From CAILZL01 sp050248275 (GTDB lineage Bacteria > Pseudomonadota > Gammaproteobacteria > Steroidobacterales > Steroidobacteraceae), in the NCBI GenBank assembly GCA_050248275.1, contig JBFWSR010000017.1, positions 20,724 to 84,723 of the forward strand: a stretch of 64,000 bases of DNA, read 5' to 3'. The translations under genes were made by a program, and so were the position numbers. Below the pieces are notes generated by a model, which did not search any database, had not been told where the DNA came from, and saw only the letters and a list, made by a program, of their open reading frames with translations. Each line of letters begins with the position of its first letter. The stretch's first letter is position 1. Positions 8,040 to 24,080 of the stretch are shown in pieces.

Positions 8040-9575
8040 CTAGCGGGTTACCAGATTCGCAGCGGCCGGTTCGCTGGCGGTGGGAGCATCGAAGCATTCG
8101 ATCCGATTGCGTCCGCTCAGCTTGGCGCGATACAGGGCATGATCGGCAGCTTGCAGCAGCTCGTTGGCGTTGGTGAAGCGATGCCGTGGCGTGTAAGTTG
8201 CGATGCCTATCGAAACAGTGATTTTCAGTGAGTCCTGGTTGTTGTGCGGCATTTCTTTGATGCTGCTGAGAATGCGGCTGCAAACCTGACTGGCGAGCGT
8301 TTCGTCAGTGCCGGGCAGAATGATCAGGAAGCTGTCGCCGCTGTAACGTCCCAGAGCGTCGCTGCCGCGGATGCTGGTCTGGATGGCGTCAGCACAGGAA
8401 CGCAAGATCCGATCACCGCCCTCATGTCCGATCGCGTCGTTGATGCGTTTGAAATGATCGACATTGATGAGCGCAATACTCAATGAGCGGCTGAACATGA
8501 CGGTCTGGGTATATTCCCGCTCCAGCAGGCGCTCCAGCCACATGCGGTTAAGCGTGCCAGTCAGTGGATCGCGTCTTGCGCTGTCTTCCAGCTCCTCGGT
8601 GCGGTTCATCAGTACTGCGGCGGTTTCCTGCAGTGCTTGCACATCGCGCAATGCGGTAAGGTTGCGCACCGTCATTAGTTCACGGGCCTGTTCCAGCAGG
8701 ACTTCTGCATCGGCGGCGTCGAGAATGCTGGTTTCGTACAGCTCTTCGGCCTCGGGGATCAGTTTCAGAATGCGCGTGACGATTTCCGTGAATTGTTCGC
8801 CACGGATGCCGAGCCACTTTGCCGCCTGGTCGGCCATCTTCGGTAGTAGGGTGCTGCGTTCCTTGGCGAGGGCCACTTCGGCCAGTTCACTGCCCAGCGC
8901 AATGCAGCGGGCGACCTTGCCTTCGTCCGTCAGGACATCGGCGGATTCCGGCCGGTGGCTGTGTTCAATGGCATAGCAGAGTGGTTCCGGCAGGTTCCAG
9001 GTGCGCAGCAACAGTGCGCCATAATGGGCGTGATCCTTGCCGCCCAGGCGTTCCCGTTCGTACTTGACCTGCTCGGTGTGAGTGGCGCCTTGGGGCAGTT
9101 GTTCGTAGAAATCGGCAGCGGTACGGTCAATGGCCAGAATGGCGACGTCCTGCAGCAGGCCGGTCAGAAAAGCATCTTCGTCGCGTCCCTTGCACACGCG
9201 CTCGGCGAAGGCGCGACTGGCGGTGGCGGCAAGCAGTGTCCGGCGCCAGTAGCGTCGGTAATCAATGCCGTTGGGTTTGCAGGCGCGTAAGGTCGACACC
9301 AGCGAAAAGCTCAGCGCCAGGGTCAGGGCGGCGTTCAGCCCGATAATCACCAGTGATTGACGGATATTCTGGCTGGGACGGCGTTGCGCATAAAACGCCG
9401 AATTGGCAATACGCAGCAGTTTTGCAGCCATGGCGGGGTCCTTGCCGATGGCCGTCGCCACCTTGGCAATCTCAATGTCCGGGTCGCGCGCCAGTCCAAT
9501 GACCTCGCTGGCCACGCGCGAGGGGCTCGGGAAATCGACCTGGGCGCGCAGGCGGGCTTCAAACTCGGCGTTCAT
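8040..9575 (-). CDS. HDOD-domain protein with degenerate GGDEF domain
   Basis: This protein of 511 residues has an N-terminal HDOD domain (about 15-210; FPSPSRVASEVIGLARDPD, then AKLLRIANSAFYA). A diguanylate-cyclase-like domain follows (about 335-495; DPLTGTLNRMWLERLL, NVDHFKRINDAIGHEGGD). The active-site signature, normally GG(D/E)EF, reads SGDSF near residues 409-413. The product-binding RxxD I-site five residues upstream (RGSD) is kept. Loss of the signature Glu suggests it no longer makes c-di-GMP and may instead bind it or serve as a scaffold; this is inference. No membrane segments are seen. The ATG has only a weak ribosome site. Confidence 0.88.
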   Translation of the reverse strand: MNAEFEARLRAQVDFPSPSRVASEVIGLARDPDIEIAKVATAIGKDPAMAAKLLRIANSAFYAQRRPSQNIRQSLVIIGLNAALTLALSFSLVSTLRACKPNGIDYRRYWRRTLLAATASRAFAERVCKGRDEDAFLTGLLQDVAILAIDRTAADFYEQLPQGATHTEQVKYERERLGGKDHAHYGALLLRTWNLPEPLCYAIEHSHRPESADVLTDEGKVARCIALGSELAEVALAKERSTLLPKMADQAAKWLGIRGEQFTEIVTRILKLIPEAEELYETSILDAADAEVLLEQARELMTVRNLTALRDVQALQETAAVLMNRTEELEDSARRDPLTGTLNRMWLERLLEREYTQTVMFSRSLSIALINVDHFKRINDAIGHEGGDRILRSCADAIQTSIRGSDALGRYSGDSFLIILPGTDETLASQVCSRILSSIKEMPHNNQDSLKITVSIGIATYTPRHRFTNANELLQAADHALYRAKLSGRNRIECFDAPTASEPAAANLVTR

Positions 9576-9660
9576 TGCGTGTCAGTGTTGCTGCAAACAT
9601 GATTTTCGTCAGATTTATGGACGATCCAGTCTGGGTATCGGTCGTGGCAGCAAAAGCTTT

Positions 9661-9738
9661 ATGAAAAAGGTATTGATTGCTGGATCCGGTTTGCCCGGCG
9701 GGCGCAGGGTGATGAAGGCGCTTTTAACTTCACGGTAA
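9661..9738 (+). other. very short ORF resembling a Rossmann-fold N terminus, possible remnant
   Basis: Twenty-five codons from an ATG encode MKKVLIAGSGLPGGRRVMKA followed by five residues and a stop. The start resembles the first beta strand and glycine loop of NAD(P)-binding proteins, but the ORF ends at once and has no clear Shine-Dalgarno. It may be a decayed gene end, an upstream peptide before the tRNA-tuf promoter, or chance. The rest of 9576-9759 holds nothing I can support. Confidence 0.2.
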
Positions 9739-9759
9739 TAAATTCATGTGACATCGCTG

Positions 9760-9788
9760 TTGACACCAGCCGGGGCGATACACAGAAT
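9760..9788 (+). promoter_or_regulatory. sigma70-type promoter of the tRNA-tuf operon
   Basis: A perfect -35 TTGACA (9760-9765), a 17-base spacer and a -10 CAGAAT (9783-9788) precede tRNA-Tyr by about 20 bases. The GC-rich sequence after the -10 is typical of stable-RNA promoters under stringent control. Inferred from sequence match only. Confidence 0.65.
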
Positions 9789-9808
9789 ACCCGGCTCTTA
9801 TGTCCGCG

Positions 9809-9894
9809 GGAGGGGTACTCAAGCGGCCAACGAGGGCAGACTGTAAATCTGCTGGCTTATGCCTACGTAGGTTCGAATCCTACCCCCTCCACCA
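9809..9894 (+). tRNA. tRNA-Tyr (anticodon GTA)
   Basis: The acceptor GGAGGGG pairs with CCCCTCC. The anticodon stem GCAGA/TCTGC encloses the loop CTGTAAA with anticodon GTA at 9843-9845. The T arm is GTAGG TTCGAAT CCTAC. The long variable arm expected of tRNA-Tyr is present and CCA is encoded. It is first in the Tyr-Gly-Thr-tuf order known from E. coli tyrU-glyT-thrT-tufB. Confidence 0.97.
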
Positions 9895-9959
9895 TGGCAA
9901 CGGCCATTGCGTAGCAAAGGCGGTTGTCAAGGTGTCCAGTGCCGGGTCTCGTGTGAGCT

Positions 9960-10033
<74 letters not shown>

Positions 10034-10128
10034 TTGGTTGCCTTGTGCGACTTGCATGGTCGGTTGATTGAGTCGGATTTGTTAAGAGTGGCCCGAACCG
10101 GAAAGGGCCATGTTTGGCGGAATGCAGA

Positions 10129-10204
10129 GCCCACGTAGCTCAGTCGGCAGAGCACGTCCTTGGTAAGGACGAGGTCACCGGTTCGATTCCGGTCGTGGGC
10201 TCCA
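10129..10204 (+). tRNA. tRNA-Thr (anticodon GGT)
   Basis: The acceptor GCCCACG pairs with CGTGGGC. The anticodon loop TTGGTAA in stem CGTCC/GGACG gives anticodon GGT, reading ACC and ACU. CCA is encoded. It is the third tRNA of the tuf transcript, 130 bases before the tuf start. Confidence 0.97.
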
Positions 10205-10321
10205 GTTGCGCCGGATGGTGGCGGACAGGTTTTGAGTTGGGCGCCGCAGGCAAGATCGTGGGCGCGCTGTGGGTTTGTTCTGATTACGCATTTGATCACG
10301 TAGTTACTCGCTATATTTTTA

Positions 10322-11526
10322 GAGGATCGCCGCTGTGGCAAAAGAGAAGTTTGAGCGTACGAAGCCGCATGTGAACGTAGGCACGATTGGTCACGTGGAC
10401 CATGGCAAGACGACCTTGACGGCGGCATTGACGAAGGTCATGGCCGAGAAGCACGGTGGTGAATTCAAGGCGTATGACCAGATTGACAAGGCGCCTGAAG
10501 AAAAGGCCCGTGGCATCACGATTTCGACGGCGCACGTGGAATACACCTCGGACAACCGTCACTACGCGCACGTGGACTGCCCCGGGCACGCGGACTATGT
10601 GAAGAACATGATCACCGGCGCGGCGCAGATGGATGGCGCGATTCTGGTGTGTTCGGCGGCCGATGGCCCGATGCCACAGACCCGCGAACACATCCTGCTG
10701 GCCCGTCAGGTGGGCGTCCCGTACATTGTGGTGTTCCTGAACAAGGCCGACATGGTGGACGACGCCGAACTGCTGGAGCTGGTGGAAATGGAAGTGCGCG
10801 AACTGCTGTCCAAGTACGACTTCCCGGGCGACACCACCCCGATCATCAAGGGCTCGGCCCTGAAGGCGCTGGAAGGCGACCAGAGCGAGATTGGCGTACC
10901 GGCCGTGATCAAGCTGGTGGAAGAAATGGACCGCTATATTCCGGTGCCCGAGCGCGCCATCGACGGCGCCTTCCTGATGCCGGTGGAAGATGTCTTCTCG
11001 ATCTCCGGCCGCGGCACCGTGGTGACCGGCCGTATCGAGCGCGGCATCATCAAGGTGAACGAAGAAGTCGAAATTGTCGGCATCAAGGACACCGTCAAGA
11101 CCACCTGCACGGGCGTGGAAATGTTCCGCAAGCTGCTGGATCAAGGTCAGGCCGGCGACAACGTCGGCGTGCTGTTGCGTGGCACCAAGCGCGAAGACGT
11201 GGAGCGGGGCCAGGTGCTGTGCAAGCCCGGTTCTATCAAGCCGCACACCAAGTTTGAAGCCGAAGTGTACGTGCTGACCAAGGAAGAAGGCGGTCGTCAC
11301 ACCCCGTTCTTCAAGGGCTACCGGCCACAGTTCTACTTCCGCACCACCGACGTGACGGGTGCGGTGGAGCTGCCGGAAGGCGTGGAGATGGTGATGCCTG
11401 GCGACAACATCAAGATGGTGGTGGAGCTGATCAACCCGATTGCGATGGAAGACGGGCTGCGCTTTGCGATCCGCGAAGGCGGTCGTACCGTCGGCGCCGG
11501 CGTCGTGGCGAAGATACTGAAGTAAT
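10322..11526 (+). repeat. long direct repeat carrying tuf, copy 1
   Basis: This 1205-bp segment matches 27200-28404 by visual comparison, and the alternative-frame translations of the two copies also agree. Identity starts 13 bases before the GTG start (covering the ribosome site) and stops one base after the stop codon; flanks on both sides are unrelated. This is the footprint of gene conversion. Confidence 0.9.
10335..11525 (+). CDS. tuf: elongation factor Tu, copy 1
   Basis: A GTPase of 396 residues that delivers aminoacyl-tRNA to the ribosome. The GTP-binding motifs are GHVDHGKTTL (P loop), DCPGHADYV and NKADMVDD, followed by the two beta-barrel domains (GRGTVVTGRIERG, then KFEAEVYVLTKEEGGRHTPF). 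The start is GTG with GAGGATCGCC upstream, followed by AKEKFERTKPHVNVGTIGH. It is co-transcribed with the three upstream tRNAs, as E. coli tufB is. The protein is identical to copy 2 at 27213. Confidence 0.99.
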   Translation: MAKEKFERTKPHVNVGTIGHVDHGKTTLTAALTKVMAEKHGGEFKAYDQIDKAPEEKARGITISTAHVEYTSDNRHYAHVDCPGHADYVKNMITGAAQMDGAILVCSAADGPMPQTREHILLARQVGVPYIVVFLNKADMVDDAELLELVEMEVRELLSKYDFPGDTTPIIKGSALKALEGDQSEIGVPAVIKLVEEMDRYIPVPERAIDGAFLMPVEDVFSISGRGTVVTGRIERGIIKVNEEVEIVGIKDTVKTTCTGVEMFRKLLDQGQAGDNVGVLLRGTKREDVERGQVLCKPGSIKPHTKFEAEVYVLTKEEGGRHTPFFKGYRPQFYFRTTDVTGAVELPEGVEMVMPGDNIKMVVELINPIAMEDGLRFAIREGGRTVGAGVVAKILK

Positions 11527-11538
11527 GATCCTGGGTGG

Positions 11539-11560
11539 GTGAGGCGCGTTTACGCCTCAC
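11539..11560 (+). terminator. hairpin after tuf copy 1, possible weak terminator or processing site
   Basis: GTGAGGCG and CGCCTCAC form a perfect 8-bp stem with a 6-base loop, 13 bases after the tuf stop. There is no T tract, so it may instead be an RNA processing or stabilising structure between tuf and tRNA-Trp. Confidence 0.4.
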
Positions 11561-11597
11561 TCCATCAGGCTTGAGCGCAATTGGAGTCTCCGGGGAT

Positions 11598-11673
11598 AGG
11601 CCAGTAGCTCAATTGGCAGAGCGGCGGTCTCCAAAACCGCAGGTTGGGGGTTCGATTCCCTCCTGGCCTGCCA
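11598..11673 (+). tRNA. tRNA-Trp (anticodon CCA)
   Basis: The acceptor AGGCCAG pairs with CTGGCCT. The anticodon loop CTCCAAA in stem GCGGT/ACCGC gives anticodon CCA. The discriminator is G and CCA is encoded. The position between tuf and secE is conserved in many Proteobacteria. Confidence 0.97.
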
Positions 11674-11724
11674 TTTCCCGGGCTTGAGGCGGATTGGGTG
11701 TTCAAGCCGTAGGTGCAAGGTCAC

Positions 11725-12102
11725 ATGACTGAACAAGTACAAGAAGTCCCGCGCGGTGGGGATATCTTCAAGCTGATTGCTGCGGCGCTGGTCGTCGTGG
11801 CCGGCTTCGTTGCGTTTTATTACTTCGGCAATACACCGCTGTGGGCGCGCTGGCTCATGGTGTTGATCGCCTTGGTGGGCGGCGCCTTTGTGGCTTTGCA
11901 GTCGACACAGGGCGCACAGTTCTGGCAGTTCGTGCAGAGTTCGCGCATCGAGTTGCGCAAGGTGGTTTGGCCCAGTAAGGATGAATCCTGGAAATTGACG
12001 CTCCTGGTGTTTGTAGTAGTCATCATATTGGGTTTGTTTTTCTGGATGCTGGATGGTGCGTTGGGTCTGTTGACGCGTTGGCTGACGAACGGGGTGGCAT
12101 AA
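11725..12102 (+). CDS. secE: preprotein translocase subunit SecE
   Basis: An inner-membrane protein of 125 residues that stabilises SecY in the SecYEG channel. It shows two hydrophobic segments in the first half, the conserved amphipathic ELRKVVWPSKDESWK stretch, and a final membrane helix (LLVFVVVIILGLFFWML). This three-helix form matches the long SecE of enteric bacteria. The ATG at 11725 has AAGG upstream; an in-frame GTG at 11713 is less likely. nusG starts two bases after its stop, the standard secE-nusG operon. Confidence 0.97.
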   Translation: MTEQVQEVPRGGDIFKLIAAALVVVAGFVAFYYFGNTPLWARWLMVLIALVGGAFVALQSTQGAQFWQFVQSSRIELRKVVWPSKDESWKLTLLVFVVVIILGLFFWMLDGALGLLTRWLTNGVA

Positions 12103-12103
12103 G

Positions 12104-12637
12104 ATGGCATTGCGTTGGTACGTAGTTCATGCCTACTCGAACTTCGAGCATCGCGTCGTCGAGGCTTTGAAGGAAAGCATCAAGCGCGCGGGTCTGGAAC
12201 ACAAGTTCGGTGAAATCCTGGTGCCGACCGAGGAAGTGGTGGAGATGCGCGATGGCCACAAGCGCAAGAGCGACCGCAAGTTCTTCCCTGGTTATGTGCT
12301 GGTGCAGATGGAAATGGATGAAGACACCTGGCACCTGGTGAAAGAAGTACCCAAGGTGCTCGGTTTTATCGGTGGCACGCCGGAAAAGCCGGCTGCGATT
12401 ACTGAGAAAGAAGCGAATACGATCCTGCGCCGTGTCGAAGAGGGCGCTGACAAGCCCAAGCCCAAAGTATTGTTTGAGCCGGGCGAGGTGGTGCGCGTGA
12501 CGCATGGTCCGTTCAATGACTTCAACGGCGTGGTTGAGTCGGTGAACTACGAAAAAAGCCGTTTGCAGGTGGCGGTGCAGATTCTGGGCCGTTCCACACC
12601 AGTGGAACTCGAGTTCGGTCAGGTCGAAAAGGTTTAA
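12104..12637 (+). CDS. nusG: transcription termination/antitermination factor NusG
   Basis: This protein of 177 residues binds RNA polymerase and modulates elongation, Rho termination and transcription-translation coupling. The N-terminal NGN domain begins RWYVVHAYSNFEHRVVEALK and contains KFFPGYVLVQMEMD. The C-terminal KOW domain is EPGEVVRVTHGPFNDFNGVV. Length matches the family. It is tightly coupled to secE. Confidence 0.98.
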   Translation: MALRWYVVHAYSNFEHRVVEALKESIKRAGLEHKFGEILVPTEEVVEMRDGHKRKSDRKFFPGYVLVQMEMDEDTWHLVKEVPKVLGFIGGTPEKPAAITEKEANTILRRVEEGADKPKPKVLFEPGEVVRVTHGPFNDFNGVVESVNYEKSRLQVAVQILGRSTPVELEFGQVEKV

Positions 12638-12710
12638 GCCGAGTCTGCCGTTTCGGCGGCATGCTCCCGTCATGGCTGGATGCCGTGGCATATTCAACGA
12701 AGGGAATATT

Positions 12711-12741
12711 GGGGAGCTTCCTGAAGGAAGCGTTGGTACCC
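12711..12741 (+). promoter_or_regulatory. possible L1-binding autoregulatory hairpin before rplK
   Basis: The hairpin GCTTCC-TGAA-GGAAGC is enclosed by GGG/CCC pairs with an asymmetric internal loop, just ahead of the rplK ribosome site. L1 is known to repress the rplKA mRNA by binding a leader structure that mimics its rRNA site. The position fits, but I cannot confirm the L1 consensus. Confidence 0.4.
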
Positions 12742-12753
12742 GGAGAGTAAATC

Positions 12754-13185
12754 ATGGCCAAGAAAGTTACTGGCTATATCAAGCTGCAGATCCCTGCAGG
12801 TCAGGCGAATCCAAGTCCGCCGGTGGGGCCCGCACTGGGCCAGCAGGGCGTGAACATCATGGAATTCTGCAAAGCCTTCAATGCGCAGACGCAGAGTCTC
12901 GAGAAAGGGTTGCCGACGCCGGTGGTGATCACTGTATACAGCGACCGCAGCTTCACGTTCATCCTGAAGACGCCGCCCGCATCCGTGCTGATCTGCAAGG
13001 CCCTGGGCATTCCCAAGGGCAGCGGCACACCGAACACCAGCAAGGTGGGTCGTCTGAGCAAGAAACAGTGTGAAGACATTGCCAAGGTCAAGCAGCCGGA
13101 TCTGACTGCTGCTGATCTGACTGCTGCCATGCGTACCGTCGCCGGTACTGCACGCAGCATGGGCGTTGATGTGGAGGCGTTCTGA
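12754..13185 (+). CDS. rplK: 50S ribosomal protein L11
   Basis: A 143-residue component of the GTPase-associated centre that binds 23S rRNA with L10. The N-terminal PSPPVGPALGQQGVNIMEFC is the family signature (thiopeptide-binding region), and the C-terminal rRNA-binding domain includes ALGIPKGSGTPN. GGAGAG precedes the ATG. It overlaps closely with rplA (one base between stop and start), the classic L11 operon. Confidence 0.99.
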   Translation: MAKKVTGYIKLQIPAGQANPSPPVGPALGQQGVNIMEFCKAFNAQTQSLEKGLPTPVVITVYSDRSFTFILKTPPASVLICKALGIPKGSGTPNTSKVGRLSKKQCEDIAKVKQPDLTAADLTAAMRTVAGTARSMGVDVEAF

Positions 13186-13186
13186 G

Positions 13187-13876
13187 ATGGCAACCGTAGC
13201 TAAGCGTGTCAAAGCCTGGGCTGACAAGATTCAGCCCGGCAAGCAGTATCCGATCGAACAGGCGTTGGCGCTGGTTCAGGAATTTGCCAAGGCCAAGTTC
13301 AAGGAATCTGTCGATGTTGCCGTGAATCTCGGCATCGATGCTTCCAAATCCGATCAGCAAGTGCGCGGATCGACCGTCATGCCTAACGGCATCGGCAAAT
13401 CGGTGCGCGTGGCCGTGTTTACCTCCGGCAAGAATCAGGAAGCGGCGCTCGCGGCCGGCGCCGATCTGGTGGGCATGGAAGATCTGGCGGAAAAGGTGAA
13501 GGCCGGCGAATTCAATTTCGACGTGGTCGTGGCCAGCCCGGACGCGATGCGCGTGGTCGGCCAACTGGGCCAGATCCTCGGTCCGCGTGGTTTGATGCCC
13601 AATCCGAAGGTGGGCACCGTCACGCCGGATGTGGCTGGCGCAGTGCGCAATGCCAAGGCCGGTCAGGTGCGTTATCGCGCCGACAAGGCCGGTGTGGTGC
13701 ATTGCACGATCGGCAAGGCCGAGTTTGAGGCAGGCAAGCTGAAGGAAAATCTGCAGGCATTGCTGGCTGATCTAAACAAGGTCAAGCCCGCTACCGCCAA
13801 GGGCATTTATCTGCGGAAGGTCTCGGTATCTTCCACGATGGGTCCTGGCGTGCCGGTGGATATTTCCACTCTGTAA
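13187..13876 (+). CDS. rplA: 50S ribosomal protein L1
   Basis: This protein of 229 residues forms the L1 stalk and helps release E-site tRNA; it is also the usual translational repressor of the L11 operon. Signatures are GILGPRGLMPNPKVGTVT-like (QILGPRGLMPNPK) and the C-terminal STMGPGVPVD. The ATG at 13187 follows the rplK stop directly; the open frame upstream lies inside rplK. Confidence 0.99.
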   Translation: MATVAKRVKAWADKIQPGKQYPIEQALALVQEFAKAKFKESVDVAVNLGIDASKSDQQVRGSTVMPNGIGKSVRVAVFTSGKNQEAALAAGADLVGMEDLAEKVKAGEFNFDVVVASPDAMRVVGQLGQILGPRGLMPNPKVGTVTPDVAGAVRNAKAGQVRYRADKAGVVHCTIGKAEFEAGKLKENLQALLADLNKVKPATAKGIYLRKVSVSSTMGPGVPVDISTL

Positions 13877-14185
13877 TTTTGATTGAATTGATGCAGGGCC
13901 GGGGCGTGGCGGGCTGAATTCAGCTCGATACAAGCCGGTTCATCATCCAAGACCGCAGGTGAGTGACCCATTGGTTTTTAATGGGCAGGCACTCTTAATA
14001 GCCAAAACCTGCGCAGATGGTGTTACCCGAGTCAGTGCTTCACTGGTGAAGGTCACACCGACGCATTGCCGCTTCGCAGGAAGCGCCTGGTTGCCTGATA
14101 AAGGCGATCAGCAGAAGCAATGCAAAGGGTGGGTGCCGAAGGAATGGCGCCTTGGTTAAGTTGATCTTCAAGCCGGGAGGAATTC
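13877..14185 (+). promoter_or_regulatory. rplJL leader, predicted L10-L12 autoregulatory region
   Basis: These 309 bases between rplA and rplJ hold no credible gene. They contain several potential hairpins, for example CCCATT/AATGGG (near 13968-13986) and TTCACTGGTGAA (near 14039). In Proteobacteria this interval carries the L10-binding leader that controls rplJ and rplL. No strong consensus promoter is seen. Confidence 0.5.
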
Positions 14186-14716
14186 ATGGCACTTAGATTT
14201 GAAGACAAGCAGGCGTTGGTCGCCGAAGTGCACGCTGTAGCCGCCAAGGCGCAGTCGGTCGTGGCTGCGGAATACCGTGGTCTGACCGTTGCGAAATTGA
14301 CGGATCTGCGCGCCAAGGCACGCAACTCCGGTGTGTACCTGCGTGTAGTCAAGAATACGCTGGCCCGTAAGGCTGTTGAGGGCACTCAGTTCGAGTGCAT
14401 CGGCACCAGTCTGAAAGGTCCGCTGGTTCTGGCGTTCTCGCAGGACGATCCGGGTGCGGCCGCGCGCCTGGTCAAGGCCTTTGCCAAAGACAACGACAAG
14501 CTGGTGACGACACTCGTGTCGCTCGGCGGTGCGCTGTTGTCGGGCAAGGATCTGGACCGGGTGGCGAGTTTGCCGACACACGAACAGGCTCTGTCCATGC
14601 TGGCAGGCACCCTGGTGGCGCCGATCAGCAAGTTCGTGCGCACGCTGGCCGAACCGCATGCACAGCTGGTTCGTATCGTCGCTGCTGTCAAAGACAAGAA
14701 GCAGGCTGCTGCATAA
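14186..14716 (+). CDS. rplJ: 50S ribosomal protein L10
   Basis: This protein of 176 residues anchors L7/L12 dimers on the ribosomal stalk and binds 23S rRNA near L11. The N terminus ALRFEDKQALVAEVHAVAAK and the stretch AEYRGLTVAKLTDLRAKAR are typical. The C-terminal helix that carries L12 follows. GGGAGGA lies seven bases before the ATG. It is presumably a translational repressor of its own operon. Confidence 0.99.
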   Translation: MALRFEDKQALVAEVHAVAAKAQSVVAAEYRGLTVAKLTDLRAKARNSGVYLRVVKNTLARKAVEGTQFECIGTSLKGPLVLAFSQDDPGAAARLVKAFAKDNDKLVTTLVSLGGALLSGKDLDRVASLPTHEQALSMLAGTLVAPISKFVRTLAEPHAQLVRIVAAVKDKKQAAA

Positions 14717-14767
14717 GCGCCCGCGAGATTCGGGTAATTTGTTCAACTAATTTTTTTGGAGACTCAC

Positions 14768-15148
14768 ATGGCTGCAACTAAGGAAGAAATCCTTGATGCA
14801 ATTTCCAACATGACCGTTCTCGAGATCGTTGATCTCGTGAAAATGATGGAAGACAAGTTCGGCGTGACTGCTGCTGCCCCTGTGGCCGTGGCTGCCGCTG
14901 CCGCTCCGGGCGCTGCCGCTCCGGCTGCCGAAGAGAAGACCGAGTTCACCGTGACCATGACCAGCTTCGGCGCCAACAAGGTCGGCGTGATCAAGGTCAT
15001 CCGCGAAATCACCGGTCTGGGCCTGAAAGAAGCCAAGGACATGGTCGAAGGCGTACCGGCTGTCGTGAAGGATGGCGTGCCCAAGGCTGACGCTGAAGGC
15101 ATCAAGAAGAAACTGGAAGAAGCTGGCGCTGCTGCGGAAATCAAGTAA
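14768..15148 (+). CDS. rplL: 50S ribosomal protein L7/L12
   Basis: An acidic stalk protein of 126 residues that recruits translation factors. It shows an N-terminal dimerisation domain (MTVLEIVDLVKMMEDKFGV), an Ala/Pro hinge (about residues 38-55) and the C-terminal factor-binding domain (KVGVIKVIREITGLGLKEAK). The ATG at 14768 follows TTTTTTTGGAGA; an in-frame TTG at 14756 lies in that ribosome site. Confidence 0.99.
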   Translation: MAATKEEILDAISNMTVLEIVDLVKMMEDKFGVTAAAPVAVAAAAAPGAAAPAAEEKTEFTVTMTSFGANKVGVIKVIREITGLGLKEAKDMVEGVPAVVKDGVPKADAEGIKKKLEEAGAAAEIK

Positions 15149-15194
15149 CTTTGGTTGCTTGTCCGCATGCGGGGCAGTTTCTGTCCTGACCGTC

Positions 15195-15234
15195 GGGAAA
15201 CGGTCGTGAGGTGACTCGCGACCGCTTCCCTTTT
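15195..15234 (+). terminator. attenuator/terminator between rplL and rpoB
   Basis: A 16-bp stem (15195-15210 with 15215-15230; one A-C mismatch and one G-U pair) with the loop GTGA is followed by TTTT. E. coli has a partial terminator in the same place that lowers rpoBC expression relative to the ribosomal genes. Upstream, GACCGT at 15188-15193 can pair with ACGGTC inside the 5' arm and so compete with this stem. Confidence 0.7.
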
Positions 15235-15356
15235 CGTATTTGTATTGATGTGTCCGTAATTACCAGGTGCTTCGGTTCGGCAGCCACATTCGCTACGAGC
15301 GCTCTCGTGCGAGTGTTTCTGCCAAACCGTAATGCCGGTTACCAGAGGTGACAAAA

Positions 15357-19502
<4,146 letters not shown>

Positions 19503-19589
19503 GCAGAGTGTCGCAATGACTGCATGACCGGTAACGCGGGCATGCAGGTGAATTGACCACTCCCATGCAGCACAGATTCAGGTGAAGAT

Positions 19590-23810
<4,221 letters not shown>

Positions 23811-23888
23811 GGTCTTTGAGCGCTATAGCTATAGATGGGATGTGATCGGGGATGGTGCCCGCAAGGCCGTATCTGGAAATAACTCAGG

Positions 23889-23917
23889 TTGACACCTTGC
23901 GGGGGCATTCCTAAAAT
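23889..23917 (+). promoter_or_regulatory. sigma70-type promoter of the str operon
   Basis: A perfect -35 TTGACA (23889-23894), a 17-base spacer and -10 TAAAAT (23912-23917) lie in the rpoC-rpsL gap. The start would be near 23924, giving a leader of about 157 bases before rpsL. A GC-rich discriminator follows, as in promoters under stringent control. Confidence 0.75.
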
Positions 23918-23934
23918 CGCGCCCCTTTAATTTG

Positions 23935-24069
23935 AAACCCTGTGTGCCCGAATCAAGCACACAGGGTTTTGCCAAACCACTTCCGGGCCGCCTTCATTAC
24001 TTAGCTTTGCTGGCTAATAACTGGGCGGCCCGGTGTTTTGCAGCCCGCTGTCGGGCCGCTCTTTGAGGA
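23935..24069 (+). promoter_or_regulatory. structured leader of rpsL with alternative base pairings
   Basis: The first hairpin is a perfect 13-bp stem, 23935-23947 with 23957-23969, ending in T residues. Next, segment A (23983-23992, CCGGGCCGCC) is perfectly complementary to B (24024-24033, GGCGGCCCGG). Segment C (24052-24059, CGGGCCGC) is complementary to the centre of B and also forms a local hairpin with 24043-24047. C ends six bases before the GAGGA ribosome site. The first stem could also be an intrinsic terminator for rpoC. What ligand or protein acts here, if any, is unknown. Confidence 0.5.
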
Positions 24070-24080
24070 AATGAGTTTTT

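Noticed and set aside
13959..14159. A 66-codon ORF in the rplA-rplJ gap
   Set aside because: It lies in the expected L10 leader, lacks a good ribosome site and shows no recognisable protein features.
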